Part shown: positions 23,725-34,939 of the stretch, piece after piece
Layout of the letters: every line of letters starts with the position of its first letter
How positions within the stretch are numbered: the stretch's first letter is position 1
Assembly: GCA_964036045.1 (NCBI GenBank)
Contig: OZ038381.1
Location: 156,134,352-156,198,351 of the forward strand
Length of the DNA stretch: 64,000 nt
Direction of reading: 5' to 3'
Origin: Eutreptiella sp. 'Long Island Sound 2002'
Lineage: Eukaryota > Euglenozoa > Euglenophyceae > Eutreptiales > Eutreptiaceae
Notes under the pieces: model-generated
The model's input: only the letters and a program-made list of their open reading frames with translations
Database searches by the model: none
Told to the model about the DNA's origin: nothing
Translations under genes and position numbers: made by a program

Positions 23725-23729
23725 CTAGC

Positions 23730-25260
23730 GGCCAAATGGTCTATACAATGCTTCCGTGGTGTATTCCATGGTCTTTGTACTACACAACTCATGGGAAACA
23801 CGTTCCACAGACTGGCCAAATGGTTTGCATGGTGTTTCGCAGTGTATTTGATGGGCCATAGCATTGCAGACTTTAGGGGAAACATACTGCATTGAGTGGC
23901 CGGGTGGTCTACACAGTGTTTCCTTGGTGTATTGCATGGCCATCACATTGCAAAAATCGTGGGAAACATGTTGCCTTGAGTGATGGGATGGTACAAACTT
24001 TGGTGTATTGCATGGTCCTTGCAATGTACAACTTCTCGAAAACACACTGCACTGAGTGACCGGATGGTCGGTACAACGTTTCCTAACAACATTGCCTCTT
24101 GCACTGAGTGGCTAGATGGTCTACACACTATTTCCTTTGTTTATTGCCTAGTCATTGCATTGAAGAACTAATGAAAGCAACGCAGAACTAAGTCTATGAA
24201 TGGTCCTCACATTGTTTCCTTCGTGTATTGCATGGTCATTGCATTCTCACGGGAAACACGTTGCATTAAGTGGCCCAATGGTCTGTACAGTTTTTCCTTG
24301 GTGTATTGCATGGTCATTGCATTGCCAAAATCATGGAAAACTCGTTGCATTCAGCGGCCGGATGGTACAAATAGTGTTACCTTGGTGCATTGCATGGTCA
24401 TTGCATTTGCACAACTTATGGGAGACTTGTTGCACTAAGTTGCCGGATGGTCGACACAACGTTTTTAAATGTATTGCCTCTTGCACAAAGTGGCTAGATG
24501 CTCCACACACTATTTCCTTTGTTTATTGCCTATTCATTCATGATAAAGCTGTGGCACTAAGAAGACGGATGGTCCGCACAGTGCTCTCAAGTTTATTGCC
24601 TGGTCATTGCATTGCAGGACTAATGAAAAGAACGTGGCACTAAGTGGACGGATGGTCCGCACACTGTTTGTTGAGTGTGTTGCCCGGTCATTGCATTCTT
24701 ATGAGAAACACTTCGCATTGAGCCGCCAGTTGGTCTGCACAATGTTTCCTTGGTGTAATGCAACGTCATTGCATTGCAAGCTCATGGGAAACTCGTTGCG
24801 TTGAGTGGCCGGATTGTACGAATAGTGTGCTTCCTAATTGTATTGCCTCTTGCACTAAGTGGCTAGATGCTCCACACAATATTTCCTTTGTTTATTGCCT
24901 AGTCATTGCATTGAAGAACTCATGAAAAAGATGTCACACTAAGAAGACGGATGGTCTGCATAGTGTTTCCTAGGTTTATTGCCTGGTCATGGCATTGCAG
25001 GACTAATGAAAAGAACGCGGCACTAGGTGGACGGATGGTGGCACACTATTTCTTCAGTGTCTTGCCTGGTCCTTGCAGAACTCATGGGAAACACGTAGCA
25101 TTCAGCGGCCATGTGGTCTATACAATGCTTCCTTAGTGTATTGTATGGTCATTGCATTGCACAACTCGTGGAAAACATGTTGCATTGACTGGCCGGAGGG
25201 TTTCCATAGTGTTTGCTTGGTGTATTGCTTGGTCATAGCATTGCACAACTCTTGAGGGTA
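23730..25260 (-). repeat. 84 bp satellite array, inverted arm
   Basis: The same 84 bp unit as at 17.0-19.8 kb, in reverse orientation (for example GGTGTATTGCATGGTCATTG blocks). Variant units with GTGGCTAGATG(C/G)TC recur at about 24.10, 24.49 and 24.86 kb, giving a higher-order period of about 370-390 bp. It ends abruptly at about 25,255, before a GGCGCGCCCGCGGCGCGCCC sequence. Confidence 0.9.
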
Positions 25261-25829
25261 TGTTTGGCTGGCGCGCCCGCGGCGCGCCCGGCACTCAAAT
25301 CAATATTGTGGCAGTCCATCCCAATGCTTTACCACTAAACAACACTCGCTCCTCAAGCCCATGAACCCTAAGCACCAATGACACAGCAAAGCACGGATGC
25401 AAGTGAACACGGAGGCCTTCATGTATTGTCATCCCACAACGGTAATGCCTACCTAGGATTGTGCTCCAAGGATATAATATAGGCAGGGCCCTTTTTCGCA
25501 GCGTATGTGCAAGCAGACGTTCCCTCCCTCAGATCACTTATCGCACACAATTGGCAATGCAACGTAATGCAACGGAAATTCGTAATGAAGGTTGGCTCGG
25601 TTTCCTCAAAAGCACTGGAAGGTTGAATTGAAGACAAAGGATGGTTAGGTTCCCCGTAGGTATTGAAACCACCAAAGCATAGGTTAGGACGGCCTTGGGT
25701 TCCCCGAACGTACTTCTTTAATGCTTGTCTCCAGAAGCGCACGGCGTACGTGCTTCGGATTCCTTTGTCACTCAAGAGTGGTTGCTTAACCAATGCCATC
25801 TCAGGGGCCCACATGTGGGCGGAATGGAT
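25261..25829. other. No gene recognised
   Basis: A - strand frame (25449-25814) contains IRSTYAVRFWRQALKKYVRG and looks protein-like, but matches nothing I know. A GC-rich imperfect palindrome lies at 25270-25291. Confidence 0.3.
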
Positions 25830-26280
25830 ACATCACCCCTGCCTTCTCGGGGTCAACATGGGGAGACAGATAAATATAGCTAGCCATGGTGAGCCCTTTA
25901 TAGAGTCGAGTACCGAGTAAGAAACATCCATTTCACTTCGAAACCATGCTTTTTTGGGTTTCCCAACCCCAAAATACGGTGGCGGTGTCCCTACATCACT
26001 CCCGAAGCCCACCGAGTGCCCCTGTACCAAGGTAGATATATTGCCGAAGATGTGCCAAATCATTATTACTTCATCGCTAGGGGTCCCCATGGTGGGGAGC
26101 AATCGGTACGGCTACATCACCCCTGCCTTCTCGGGGTCCCCATGGTGGGGGTAGATCTATATGGCTACATCACCCCTGCCTTCTCGGGGTCCCCATGGTG
26201 GGGAGAAATCAACATGGCTACATCAACCCTGCCTTCCGGGGGTATCAATGGTGGGGAGAGATCACCCTACAGACCTATGT
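25830..26280 (+). repeat. 53 bp minisatellite, cluster 1
   Basis: Units contain CATCACCCCTGCCTTCTCGG followed by GGTCCCCATGGTGGGGAGA. Clear 53 bp spacing occurs between 26,111, 26,164 and 26,217; earlier units (25,833 and 26,080) are diverged. The CCCCATGGTGGGG block is itself dyad-symmetric. Confidence 0.85.
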
Positions 26281-26316
26281 TAAACCCACAACTCCTTCCA
26301 TGTGTCCATGAAGCAG

Positions 26317-26691
26317 TCACGTGAAGGGATGGGGCGGGGGAATGGGAGGCCCGTTGCGGCGGTGTACATGGCCCCCCGGCGGGTCATGAACTCTGACACA
26401 TGCGGAAGCCGCCCTTGGGGACATTCGGATCAAGTCCATAAGTAACCAGGTCCATTCGGGTGCGGGAAAGAGGACGGAGGCATATTGCTTCACGGCCTCT
26501 ATTTGTTTGTTGCGGCCGACGGGGAGTTGGGCAACCTCGGTGGCCTCGTACCACCGGGCCTTCGCCAAAGGGTATGAGGCCACCCACTCACCAAGGAGTT
26601 GCGAGACCAAAGGGTCCCGCAAACTTTTGGCACCACTCAAACGCGCGAGCGCCATACTAAGCTCGTGAAGGGTGTCACGAGACAAAGGCAT
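26317..26691 (-). CDS. Hypothetical protein fragment
   Basis: A 124-residue frame starts MPLSRDTLHELSMALARLSG and continues through helical text (LLGEWVASYPLAKARWYEAT, NKQIEAVKQYASVLFP) to a Pro-rich end. Residue composition is protein-like and unlike the flanking repeats, so it may be a relic of a mobile-element ORF or an exon. I recognise no domain. It lies between two clusters of the 53 bp minisatellite, on the same strand as the enclosing host gene. Confidence 0.35.
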   Translation of the reverse strand: MPLSRDTLHELSMALARLSGAKSLRDPLVSQLLGEWVASYPLAKARWYEATEVAQLPVGRNKQIEAVKQYASVLFPAPEWTWLLMDLIRMSPRAASACVRVHDPPGGHVHRRNGPPIPPPHPFT

Positions 26692-26974
26692 AACAAGAGC
26701 TACACAAGCGAAAAAGGAGGTTGGGAGTAGGATGAGTGGGGGGACCGGAGAGGGGTGTGTGGGGCTGCATAACCAACTATAGGACTATGCAACCCCTGTA
26801 GCAACTCGTTGGGCAACACAAACACATCAAACGGGCATGGTACGAGCACAAGTAAAGCGGGGCAAATGTGCCAAAATTAGGTGAACGTGTTAATGTTTAA
26901 CAGGTTATTTTTTGGACCCTTTCATGTATCAAAAATTAAAAGTAACCATATTGGTTTTACCTTAGGTCTCTAGG
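26692..26974. other. No gene recognised
   Basis: Short spacer between the hypothetical frame and the second minisatellite cluster. Confidence 0.3.
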
Positions 26975-27200
26975 GCAATATGGCTACAGCACCCCTGCCT
27001 TCTCGGGGTCCCCATGGTGGGGAGAGATCAATATGGCTACATCACCACTGCCTTCTCGGGGTCCCCGTGGTGGGGGGAGATCAATATGGCTACATTACCC
27101 CTGCCTTCTCGGGGTGCCAAGGATGAGGAGTGGTCAAAATGGTTACATTACTAATGCCTTCTCGGGGTACCCATGGTGGGGATGAATCAACGTGGGAAGG
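26975..27200 (+). repeat. 53 bp minisatellite, cluster 2
   Basis: Four units of the same 53 bp repeat as cluster 1 (GGGTCCCCATGGTGGGGAGA core), progressively diverged toward 27,190. Confidence 0.85.
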
Positions 27201-27359
27201 AGTGGATGTGGTTGAATTGAAGAAAAAAAGCGTGAAAAGGGGAGAAAGTGGGCGGTAATCCATACACCATATCCCCACCGCGAAAAAGGGGGAAAATGGG
27301 GGGAAGAAGGGGAAGATAAGAGAAAAGTTTGCCCGGTGCACCTGGCGCGCTAAAATAAT

Positions 27360-27600
27360 CTCCATAAAAAATCGGTGGCACTGAGTGGCCACATGGTCTA
27401 CACAAGGTGTTATGGTCTGCACTTGGTGTATCGCGAGGAACTCATGAAAAACACACTCCAATTCCAATGAGTGGCCCAATCGTCTACACAGCATTTCCTT
27501 GGTGCATTGCCTGGCGAGCGCATTGCAGCAGTCATGGGAAACATGTTGAACTGAGCGGCGGGGTGGTCTACACAGTGTCGTTTGTACAGCGCAGGCGACA
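27360..27600 (-). repeat. 84 bp satellite, short third cluster
   Basis: About two to three diverged units in the same orientation as the 23.7-25.3 kb array (for example GTGGCC..ATGGTCTACACA and GCATTTCCTTGGTGCATTGC). Confidence 0.75.
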
Positions 27601-28750
27601 TGCACGCATCCCACGCATTTGCATGCACAATGGCCTGCACATGTGAAAATGATTGCCGGGTGTCTATGCATGATCTCGGCCCTCTAGCACTCTTGGCTTT
27701 ATGACCTTTGTGGCCTTTTGGACGTGCAATAGAGCACATGCGCTTGCTTGGCCTCCTCCCTCGCGAGCCCTTCCCACGTCACCACTTCTTGCCACTGCCG
27801 AACTTGTTGACACCCAGGCTACCCCTCTTGCGTGGTGGGGTTGTGCCCATCCTTGCTTACGGCACCCCCATGGTCACCCCTGGTGTCCCCCGTGCACCCC
27901 CCCACCTCCTTGGCTCCCTTGTCACCCCCCTCCCCCATGTGGTCCCCTCCCAAGGCCGCCCGGAGGTGGTCCTCCGCCTCCTCCTGGGGGCGAAAGATGA
28001 GCTCTCCCGGCACCCGGAAGGTGCCCCCCCCTTTCTCTACCCTCTACACTCTCTACCCTCTTGGCAATGGCAATGTTTCCTCTTCCCGCTCCCGGTGCCG
28101 CATTGCCACACCCTCGGCCTTGCGCGCCATGATGACCGTATAATCTTGCAGCCCCTCCCCACCCCTAAATCACAGTTGCCACCTTACAGTCCCACAATGT
28201 TAGAGCTTCTGAGCCCCGCCCTTCTTTTTTAAGCCTCGTTAATGAGGGTGGCCTGAAAACTAGCCGGCAAATTGCCAGTCCACTTGACTTGAATTGGCCT
28301 CTCTACCATGTTGGAACGCGCAGTCCCTTCCGGGAGGCCATATTAAAAGTGCAACTGAGCTCCCGTGGTTGCATGCCTAATGCATCATCTGGCGGCAAAG
28401 CATTGGCAGCCTAGGTTGCAGCAAGCTTGTGCCCTTCTGCTAACGGGACACAAACACCGCCTCATGGACCTAGTGGAAGGGTAGGTTGTACGTTGCTCGT
28501 AATCGACCTCTCTCAGTCGTAGCATTAGCCCTAGGCTAGTGTACCGGATTTCAATCCCCGGTGTTTAGGTACAGCGCCTTCTGAATCCTTATATGCCTCG
28601 GCATGGTGAGACCCATGCAAGTCGACGGGGAGAGACGAACCACTTGGCTTACAACCGCTACATGGCTAGCCTCTTACCAAGAGGTTAGTACTACGCCCTC
28701 CAAAAGGCCCTCCGTACGGATGTCACGGACCTTTTGGAGGAATGCAACGC
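27601..28750. other. No gene recognised
   Basis: A C-rich stretch (27.7-28.2 kb) gives long Pro/Leu-rich frames on + and a Gly/Asp-rich frame on -; base composition alone explains them. I see nothing in 28.2-28.75 kb. Confidence 0.3.
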
Positions 28751-28759
28751 AGCCCGGGC

Positions 28760-29249
28760 CGCCGCATGGGAGATCCGGGGGGGCAGTATGTGGAGACGAG
28801 GCTCTAGTCCCCCACACACTGGGGGACGGAGGATTGGTCTCCGCCAATACATTGCCCGCAAACCCCACTCAACCGGCATCAAATAGTATGTCCTATGTGA
28901 CAACCCGCACGGGTATGCCCTTGACGTTTACCTCTATACGGGTCGCCGTGGACGTCTACACCGCTATGGCCCTTGCAGCGAAAATCTACATGCCAAAGGC
29001 ATCGTTCGTTTCTAGGTTATGCAAATCCCAGGCAGCACCGTGTTGTGTTGTGACTCTATCTTCGGAAGTCACAACCTAGCACGGGAGCAAGCGGGAAAAG
29101 GTCAGCCGTTCCTCCTCCTTATAAAGCGGGACAAGACGGACGAGACCTTTAATGAGGCCCAGCGGGCAACAAAGGAGGGGCACGCCAAAAGGGGCGTCAT
29201 GAAGGGGGCGAAGTACGAAGTATGTACCCTTCGTGACGCGGCAGTTTGA
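28760..29249 (+). pseudogene. piggyBac-like transposase (DDE domain), decayed
   Basis: In one + frame, RIGLRQYIARKPHSTGIK, an in-frame TAG, CDNPHGYALDVYLYTG, another TAG at 29013-29015, then VLCCDSIFGSHNLAREQAGK and FLLLIKRDKTDE follow in order. R-x-Y-x-x-x-K-P-x-x-x-G-I-K and G-Y-x-L-x-x-x-x-Y-T-G are signature blocks of piggyBac (DDE_Tnp_1_7) transposases, and D-S-x-F-x-S carries the second catalytic Asp. The N-terminal region with the first Asp and the C-terminal Cys-rich domain are not visible. At least two stops make it inactive. It lies inside the 25 kb intron, opposite the host gene. Confidence 0.7.
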
Positions 29250-29594
29250 ATGGAAGATTCGCGGAGGTGCAAATTTGGCAACTTTTTGTTGTGTTTTGCG
29301 CGTAACTTGGTGCCATTCTGTGTGTTTCTCGTGCTATCTTCGCCAAAATGGTGCTACAATAGATGTGTCCAGATTTAGGGTTTTAACTAGCCGCCGGTTT
29401 CCACATATTCGGTGTTGCATATTCGGTGTTGTTCGGTCGAATCCGGTGCGAATTCACCGAAATTCACACAAGCGGCATGGTTCAACATTGAAAATGACCT
29501 CTCCTACCACAACAGACACACCACCCGAAAAGGGGACGACGATTAGACCACCCAGCAGAAAGGATTCACTATACGTTATGTATATGCATGTGCG
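29250..29594. other. No gene recognised
   Basis: A + frame continues to 29,727 but runs into the (TG)n tract. Short ATTCGGTGTTG repeats occur at 29,406-29,432. Confidence 0.3.
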
Positions 29595-29595
29595 T

Positions 29596-29650
<55 letters not shown>
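29595..29650 (+). repeat. (TG)n microsatellite
   Basis: About 27 uninterrupted TG units. Confidence 0.95.
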
Positions 29651-29651
<1 letters not shown>

Positions 29652-31910
29652 ATTGTTTGTCCGCCGGTGCATACACGCCTATCCGGCTGCCTCAGCAATG
29701 ACTTCACAAGTTGCCGCACTGCTTTGACATCTTTTTCCTTTGGTGTGTTACCATCACTGGGGGTACTTGAGCCACTGCTAGAGGTTAGATGAAGTGCATG
29801 TGGCGAGATACCTTTGGTGATTTGATTTGATGGCACGAAGGGGAAGTCCAACCACGGACCTATGGTGCGGCGAGTCTATCCATGTGCAATTTTTTGTTTA
29901 CGATTCCTTCTAGTGTGGTGGGTTAGTTGTTGGCAAATATTGACTCGGCACGGGTTGTGGGTGGACCCATGGGGCTCGTTCCTTGCTGCCCAGGCTTGAG
30001 CCACCACCACCTACCCTAGCTCCTAATCCCCGGGCTAGAGCAAGGACTCTTCGACCCCCCCCCACAAGGTACCCCACCCTCACGCAAATGGCCACCTGAA
30101 CCAAGCCGGAAGAGGCTCCTGTGCATCAGCGCCGCATTACTAATTTTAGAAATGAAGGTTCGATTTGTCTCTCCAGTACCTACTGTCACCCGAGCCCTTT
30201 GAATAAGGTGACCCGCCTAACTCAGAACTGCGGATCGCATTGCGGTGCGGACCGCAACGGCCTCTCAATTACAGAGGTTGGGGTGAATGCCGAGACCAAG
30301 AGGAGCAGGATCGTGTGCGCGTGGAGGTACAGTTGCTCCGCACTATGCCAATCTCTATTCTGCACGCAAGCTGCTCTCTTTCATGTCCAGTGATGGAGGG
30401 TTCGTCTAGGGGGCGGCAAAAGTGCTCCTAGGAAGCAAGGTGGGGGAGTATACTCATGCTTCCGGGGGTGGGAGCGGAAGGGCAGCCCAAGCTTTATTCG
30501 GACAAGGCCGGCTAGACCCACCGGCCTTGTCTTCATAGGTGCAGCTAACCCCACCTCTCAATGGCCTCGGAGTACAGCCACAACCTAAAGTAGACAGCAT
30601 TGTTCAGGTAACTTGGGCAATGTATGTCGGCCCAGATAATGCGGAGTGAGCGGGGAAAGGGAGTCTTCCACAGTGGCAGGCGGGGTTCCACATCCACAAC
30701 ACATGGGCTGCGTGGTGGAATGGCCCCGGCGGTCGGGAGTGGGGACAGTAGGGCCGGCTATGAGGGCGGGAGGGGTGGCTGGTATGACATCAGCTTGTGG
30801 AGGTCCTTCTCATCATCAGAGTCCCATGATGACTAGTACCCCTCGTTCCGAATTGCATTCAGGCCGGCCCCTTAATGTTGGTGGGGGGGGGGGGGGGCAA
30901 AGGCAAGTTCAGAATCGTCTGCGACACATTGTTCCGCCATTGTTCGCCACAAGGGAGCGCCGAAGCTAAGTGCTAGTGGGGAGTAGGGTAGGAGAGAGGA
31001 AGCAGCTGCGTGCATGGAGCAAGACTTGTTTTGTTACTTACCTACAAGGTGCTACGCCTTGCATGCGACGGCACGATGACACCGACCAATGGTTGGGGCG
31101 GCCTCCTCCAAGTCGAAGATGGTCCGCCCACGACCGCAACGGTGCCTTGCCACTCCGGCGGCTCTGCTGGTCTTGGGCCCCTATACTTGTACTGCACATC
31201 CAGGGTGTGTGTGCTGCCATCAAGTCCCATATCACGCATGTTGTGCTTCACAAAGACTTACTTGCTACTAACCCTCAATTCAAAATTGTGGCATCTTGTA
31301 ACACACAGGGCACAAAAAAGCGGCAAAGGAGAGACAATGCGGATGTACAGGGCACAAACTCCAACTTGCATGGCCCCGGGTGGCTTGTGTCTCTAAACCT
31401 TGGAAAACCATCACCGGCAATATCAAAATACGTAGCAAAGCAATGTGAATAGCCATGAAGAGTGTGAAAATTATTTGGTTTTACACAAAAAACTGCGTGT
31501 ACTCAATGCCCTGGCCTGACCACACCATTCTGCGTGTCGCTGCTCCCTCCTCAAATACGAGAAGTAGCTGTTAGCTGTGCCGCCGGGGCTCGGCGGATTG
31601 CTTTTGTGAAGGAGGAGTGGGGTTGTGGTGAGAAAAAAAAACAAAAAATTGTGTCATCTCCATTAAAGGGTGTGGGGGGGGGGGGCGTCCGTACAATGTA
31701 CATACCAGAATTTAGGCGGGCCGAAAAGTGAAAAGAACGAGCAAGATTGAAGAAAAGATTCGATTTCAAACAAAGGAGCATGGCGGTGGGATCTGAAGAG
31801 TTCACGTTCCTCACTCTAGAGAAATGTAATTGAAAAGCAAGGGTTGGGGGGTTGGGGCGCGTAGGTGCAACACAAAAATATGTCACAAACTCCTCGCGAG
31901 GCCCTATTGT
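29651..31910. other. No gene recognised
   Basis: Frames at 30,121-30,431, 30,646-30,969 and 30,970-31,452 have no motif I can identify and contain G runs at 30,882-30,897. An A-rich run and a G-run at 31,633-31,685 break any frame. Confidence 0.3.
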
Positions 31911-31914
31911 TCCT

Positions 31915-32100
31915 TTTCATGACGGCAAAGCCTACACGACCTGCGGGCAAAATTAGTGGCACCCTTGCAGGGTCACCCACGGAGGTAAAGCCTACGAGAG
32001 CTGCACCTAAGCTTATGGCCACCCATGATTGGTCGGCTGTGTAGGCAAAGGTGACACAAGCTGCGGGTACAATGAGGGGAAACCTTGAAAGGTCGTCCGA
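31915..32100 (+). repeat. Tandem repeat of about 60 bp, three units
   Basis: Three diverged units carrying GGCAAAGCCTACACGACCTG, GGTAAAGCCTACGAGAGCTG and GGCAAAGGTGACACAAGCTG, each followed by a GGTCA/GGTCG-like end. One related copy lies at about 16.62-16.70 kb. Confidence 0.7.
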
Positions 32101-32205
32101 AGGGAATTGGGGGTTAAAAAAAAACACCGCGGAATTTTACGGTGTGTTTTACGGTGTGTTTCTTTGGGGGAAATTGTGACACACAATTTTTGTGTCGGAT
32201 GAGCA

Positions 32206-32781
32206 CTATGGTGACATGTGTCGGCAACCAATTCTTCTGCTAGGACGCCAAATGATCAAAGAGATCCGGATAGGGATCGGGATAGAGTCGACAAACCCCT
32301 CGGATATGGCCATATAGTTTTCTAGCCACGGCGGAAAGTGGGTGCGGCTTTTGGCCATTTGGTCAGAAGACTGCGTGGAGTTACCCCATTCCGAACGGAT
32401 GATGGCCTGAAGAAGAGCTGGGCTCAATGATGAATTGCCCAGGGCTTGAGCTAGCATTTGGTCGGCAGTGGTTGCTTTTGGGGCGCGGGTGTTGGATTTG
32501 CCAAGACCCAATTCTATGATGTGTTGGAGGGTATGTGTTTTTTCATACCTCCGGCGCCACATAAGTTCGAAGTTCAAAGTCTCACTATGAACAAAGAAGG
32601 GGCACTCATAGGCAGGTCGCCTAGCATCAGTACAGCCGTTGTAACGATAGCCACAGGCTTCGTGCGGGTTATGCACGTCCATCGAGGACGCATGTGGGGA
32701 CAAGTTATCCCACAAGTCTGCGGACAGTGGTGTGCAGATCTGCTCTGCCACGGGCATTGGTTGCCCAGTCCAAAGTTTCAA
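32206..32781 (-). CDS. Hypothetical protein fragment (191 aa)
   Basis: The - strand frame is protein-like: it contains ETLNFELMWRRRYEKTHTLQ and ADQMLAQALGNSSLSPALLQ, then IRSEWGNSTQSS. It could be a gag-type or transposase-associated relic, and the next - frame (32820-33200) may belong to the same unit. I see no catalytic or zinc-binding motif. Confidence 0.3.
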   Translation of the reverse strand: MKLWTGQPMPVAEQICTPLSADLWDNLSPHASSMDVHNPHEACGYRYNGCTDARRPAYECPFFVHSETLNFELMWRRRYEKTHTLQHIIELGLGKSNTRAPKATTADQMLAQALGNSSLSPALLQAIIRSEWGNSTQSSDQMAKSRTHFPPWLENYMAISEGFVDSIPIPIRISLIIWRPSRRIGCRHMSP

Positions 32782-32819
32782 GTGATGCTTTTTCTAGTGT
32801 GGTGGTAGCGAGCCAAGGG

Positions 32820-33200
32820 TCACGTGCGGTGGGTCCTGGGAGGTCCAGTCGGCTGAATCTCCCATGGGTCTGTCGGTTCAGGGTCCCCAGTAAGCTGGAT
32901 GTAGTCCGGGGTGTCGGGGTGGTGCGTCCTGTATCGCTTGAAACGCCGACCCGGTGATAAGGCGACTGCACTCGCAGGCCTCTTTTTCTGTTCCCTGACA
33001 AGGCTCCTCCCCTCTGCAATTTCCTCCACCCAAGCCCGGTACTCCATCAGCCACCGGCTCATGCAGGCCCGCACCTCCTCCAGTGACTCCTGCCGCCATT
33101 GTTTCATGGATCTATGTTGGCTGGCGCGGGCAAGTTGCAAGGTATCGCACATGGCTGCGGTCAACCACGTGTCCCTGTCCCCCAGCTTATGCGTCACCAT
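32820..33200 (-). CDS. Hypothetical helical protein fragment
   Basis: The frame has a charged helical stretch (MKQWRQESLEEVRACMSRWL, then AWVEEIAEGRSLVREQKKR) followed by a Pro/Thr-rich tail. Such composition is common in retroelement ORF1 proteins. No domain is recognised. It is divergent to the RNase H unit that starts on the + strand at about 33.9 kb. Confidence 0.3.
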   Translation of the reverse strand: MVTHKLGDRDTWLTAAMCDTLQLARASQHRSMKQWRQESLEEVRACMSRWLMEYRAWVEEIAEGRSLVREQKKRPASAVALSPGRRFKRYRTHHPDTPDYIQLTGDPEPTDPWEIQPTGPPRTHRT

Positions 33201-33935
33201 AGCAGCCCATGTGCGGAACCTCTGGTAGGCCAGCTGCTACTGGCTAATGTTAGCCCGGGCAACTGTGGCCGAGTGGGCGAGCGCAGAGCGCAGCGCCAGT
33301 TCCGGCATTTCTGTATGCCGCAGGACCCTTGTGGTGAGGCGGCGCAGGCTAGAAAGTGTGCCCAACAGGACACGTTGACGTGCGCGGTGCGCCGCATAGA
33401 GAGTCACGCAAACACTATGGTGGAACCAAAACCGCGTGCGCTGAGCGGACGCGGCGAGCACCCTAGAGCAGGCGTCAACGTGTGAGCCCCATGTCACTGC
33501 CACCCTGACAGTAACCTGTCGTTGCGCCAGGATTCCCCTCACGGTTCTCCGGGACCCCCTAACCCTGACCGTCGCAAAGCGCACTGTCCATACACCACCC
33601 CAAGCGCACCTGACCCCTTTGATAGCGCCCAACAATGAACACATGAACGCTCGTAGGACAGCTTACCCAATGCAAGCGACCCCTGTCCCAAATTGCACGC
33701 TCCGGGACCCCGGCACCCTTAGGTGCGAAACCAGCCGTCACCCATGCCACACCACACTGTCCAAGTACCAACTCCAAGGCAACCAGACGCAGACCACACC
33801 CTGGGCCCTCCAAGACCTCACGACACTAGGAGAAGGCATCCATGAGGATCATGGACCTCGTCCTCTGGTGGGCCCGCCACAACACCGCTAACAAAGGGAT
33901 TTGGATACCCCCCTTACACAGGCAATCCGGCGGGT

Positions 33936-34817
33936 ATGGGGGGCGCCACAGGCGACTGCCGTGCAGGTTTCGGACTTCACTGCGGGCCATTGCACGTGAT
34001 TGGACGAGTGCGGGGTCCTCAAACCCCGTACCGGGCGGAACTCATGGGCATGTATGTAGCTCCCTGCCTGGCACGCGCTGGTGACGAGGTGGTTTTAGAC
34101 AATCAGGCGGCAGCAGATTGTGCTACAGCCGCACCTTACCATGAAGTGTGTGACGTGGACGTCCGCCAGCCATTAGCACAGGAGCTCCATAGCAAGTCAC
34201 TGATGCCCAGGTGGGTGCCAGGCCACCGGGAAGAACGCCAGGCGCGGACGCCTCAGGAAGCCCAAGACATACGGGAAAATAAACTTTCCGACTCGTTGGC
34301 TTCCATGGGAAGCGAGCTCCCATTGACACCATACACACCAGATGCGCCGCATGGCATAGGTGTGGGAGGCACGGAGGCACCCACGCCGGCAAAAAAGTGG
34401 ATCACGCCAATGCGCCCACATGCCACTCCGGAGGGGGTGCACTGGGCAACTTGGCTGCCATTAAAGGCGGAGCGCCGCAGGCTGTGGCTACAGTGGGTGT
34501 GGGGGAACGTGTGGTGGATAGGGTGTATGCCTCCATGGAAGAAGTCGGCCCAACCATGTGCTCTGTGTGGATCCACACACCAAGGAACGGCGCAGACACG
34601 GCTTGTGCAGTGTGGGGCATGGAGGATGCTCTTCCTGAACGAGTGGGCGAAAACCTGGGGACCCTGGGAGCCAATGGCCCGGCAGTGGCTCTCTACAGCC
34701 ACTTCTGACGACCTTGCCCGTGTGGCGAAGTTCCACATTCCCCTGTCTCTTGTGGAGTTAATCCCGCCCGACCATATGCCCGATTTCCGGTACAGGGTGG
34801 CGGTGCACCAATACTAG
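33936..34817 (+). pseudogene. Retroelement RNase H domain plus Cys motif
   Basis: Motifs in order are TPYRAELMGMYVAP (catalytic Glu block), EVVLDNQAAADCA (catalytic Asp block), MPRWVPGHREER (W-V-P-G-H block) and ENKLSDSLASMGSE (final N-x-x-x-D-x-L-A block). This is a type I RNase H of the kind carried by LINEs and related retroelements. Downstream, PCALCGSTHQGTAQTRLVQC gives a C-x2-C-x4-H-x7-C cluster like the post-RT zinc motif of LINE-B. No RT lies upstream in the window, so the element is truncated. The 294-codon frame itself is uninterrupted. Confidence 0.75.
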
Positions 34818-34939
34818 TGCATAAAGCTGGCGGGTGAGCTACGCCACAATCTTCCCATGCCGCAGGGTTCGGTCGAGGAGCGGCGCTCCTCATCGGGCGG
34901 AACGGCCATCTGGTAGACGACCTTTCGCCGCAGGGCTTA

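Noticed and set aside
17005-25260. Long open frames with repeated VSHEFCNAM-like peptides through the 84 bp arrays
   Set aside because: The unit is a multiple of three, so frames stay open by geometry; the same text appears on opposite strands in the two arms and has no start or codon-position signal.
27701-28232. 174-codon Pro/Leu-rich ORF
   Set aside because: C-rich composition explains it; no motif and competing frames on both strands.
29595-29650. Regulatory or Z-DNA element at the (TG)n tract
   Set aside because: Nothing besides the simple repeat supports a function.
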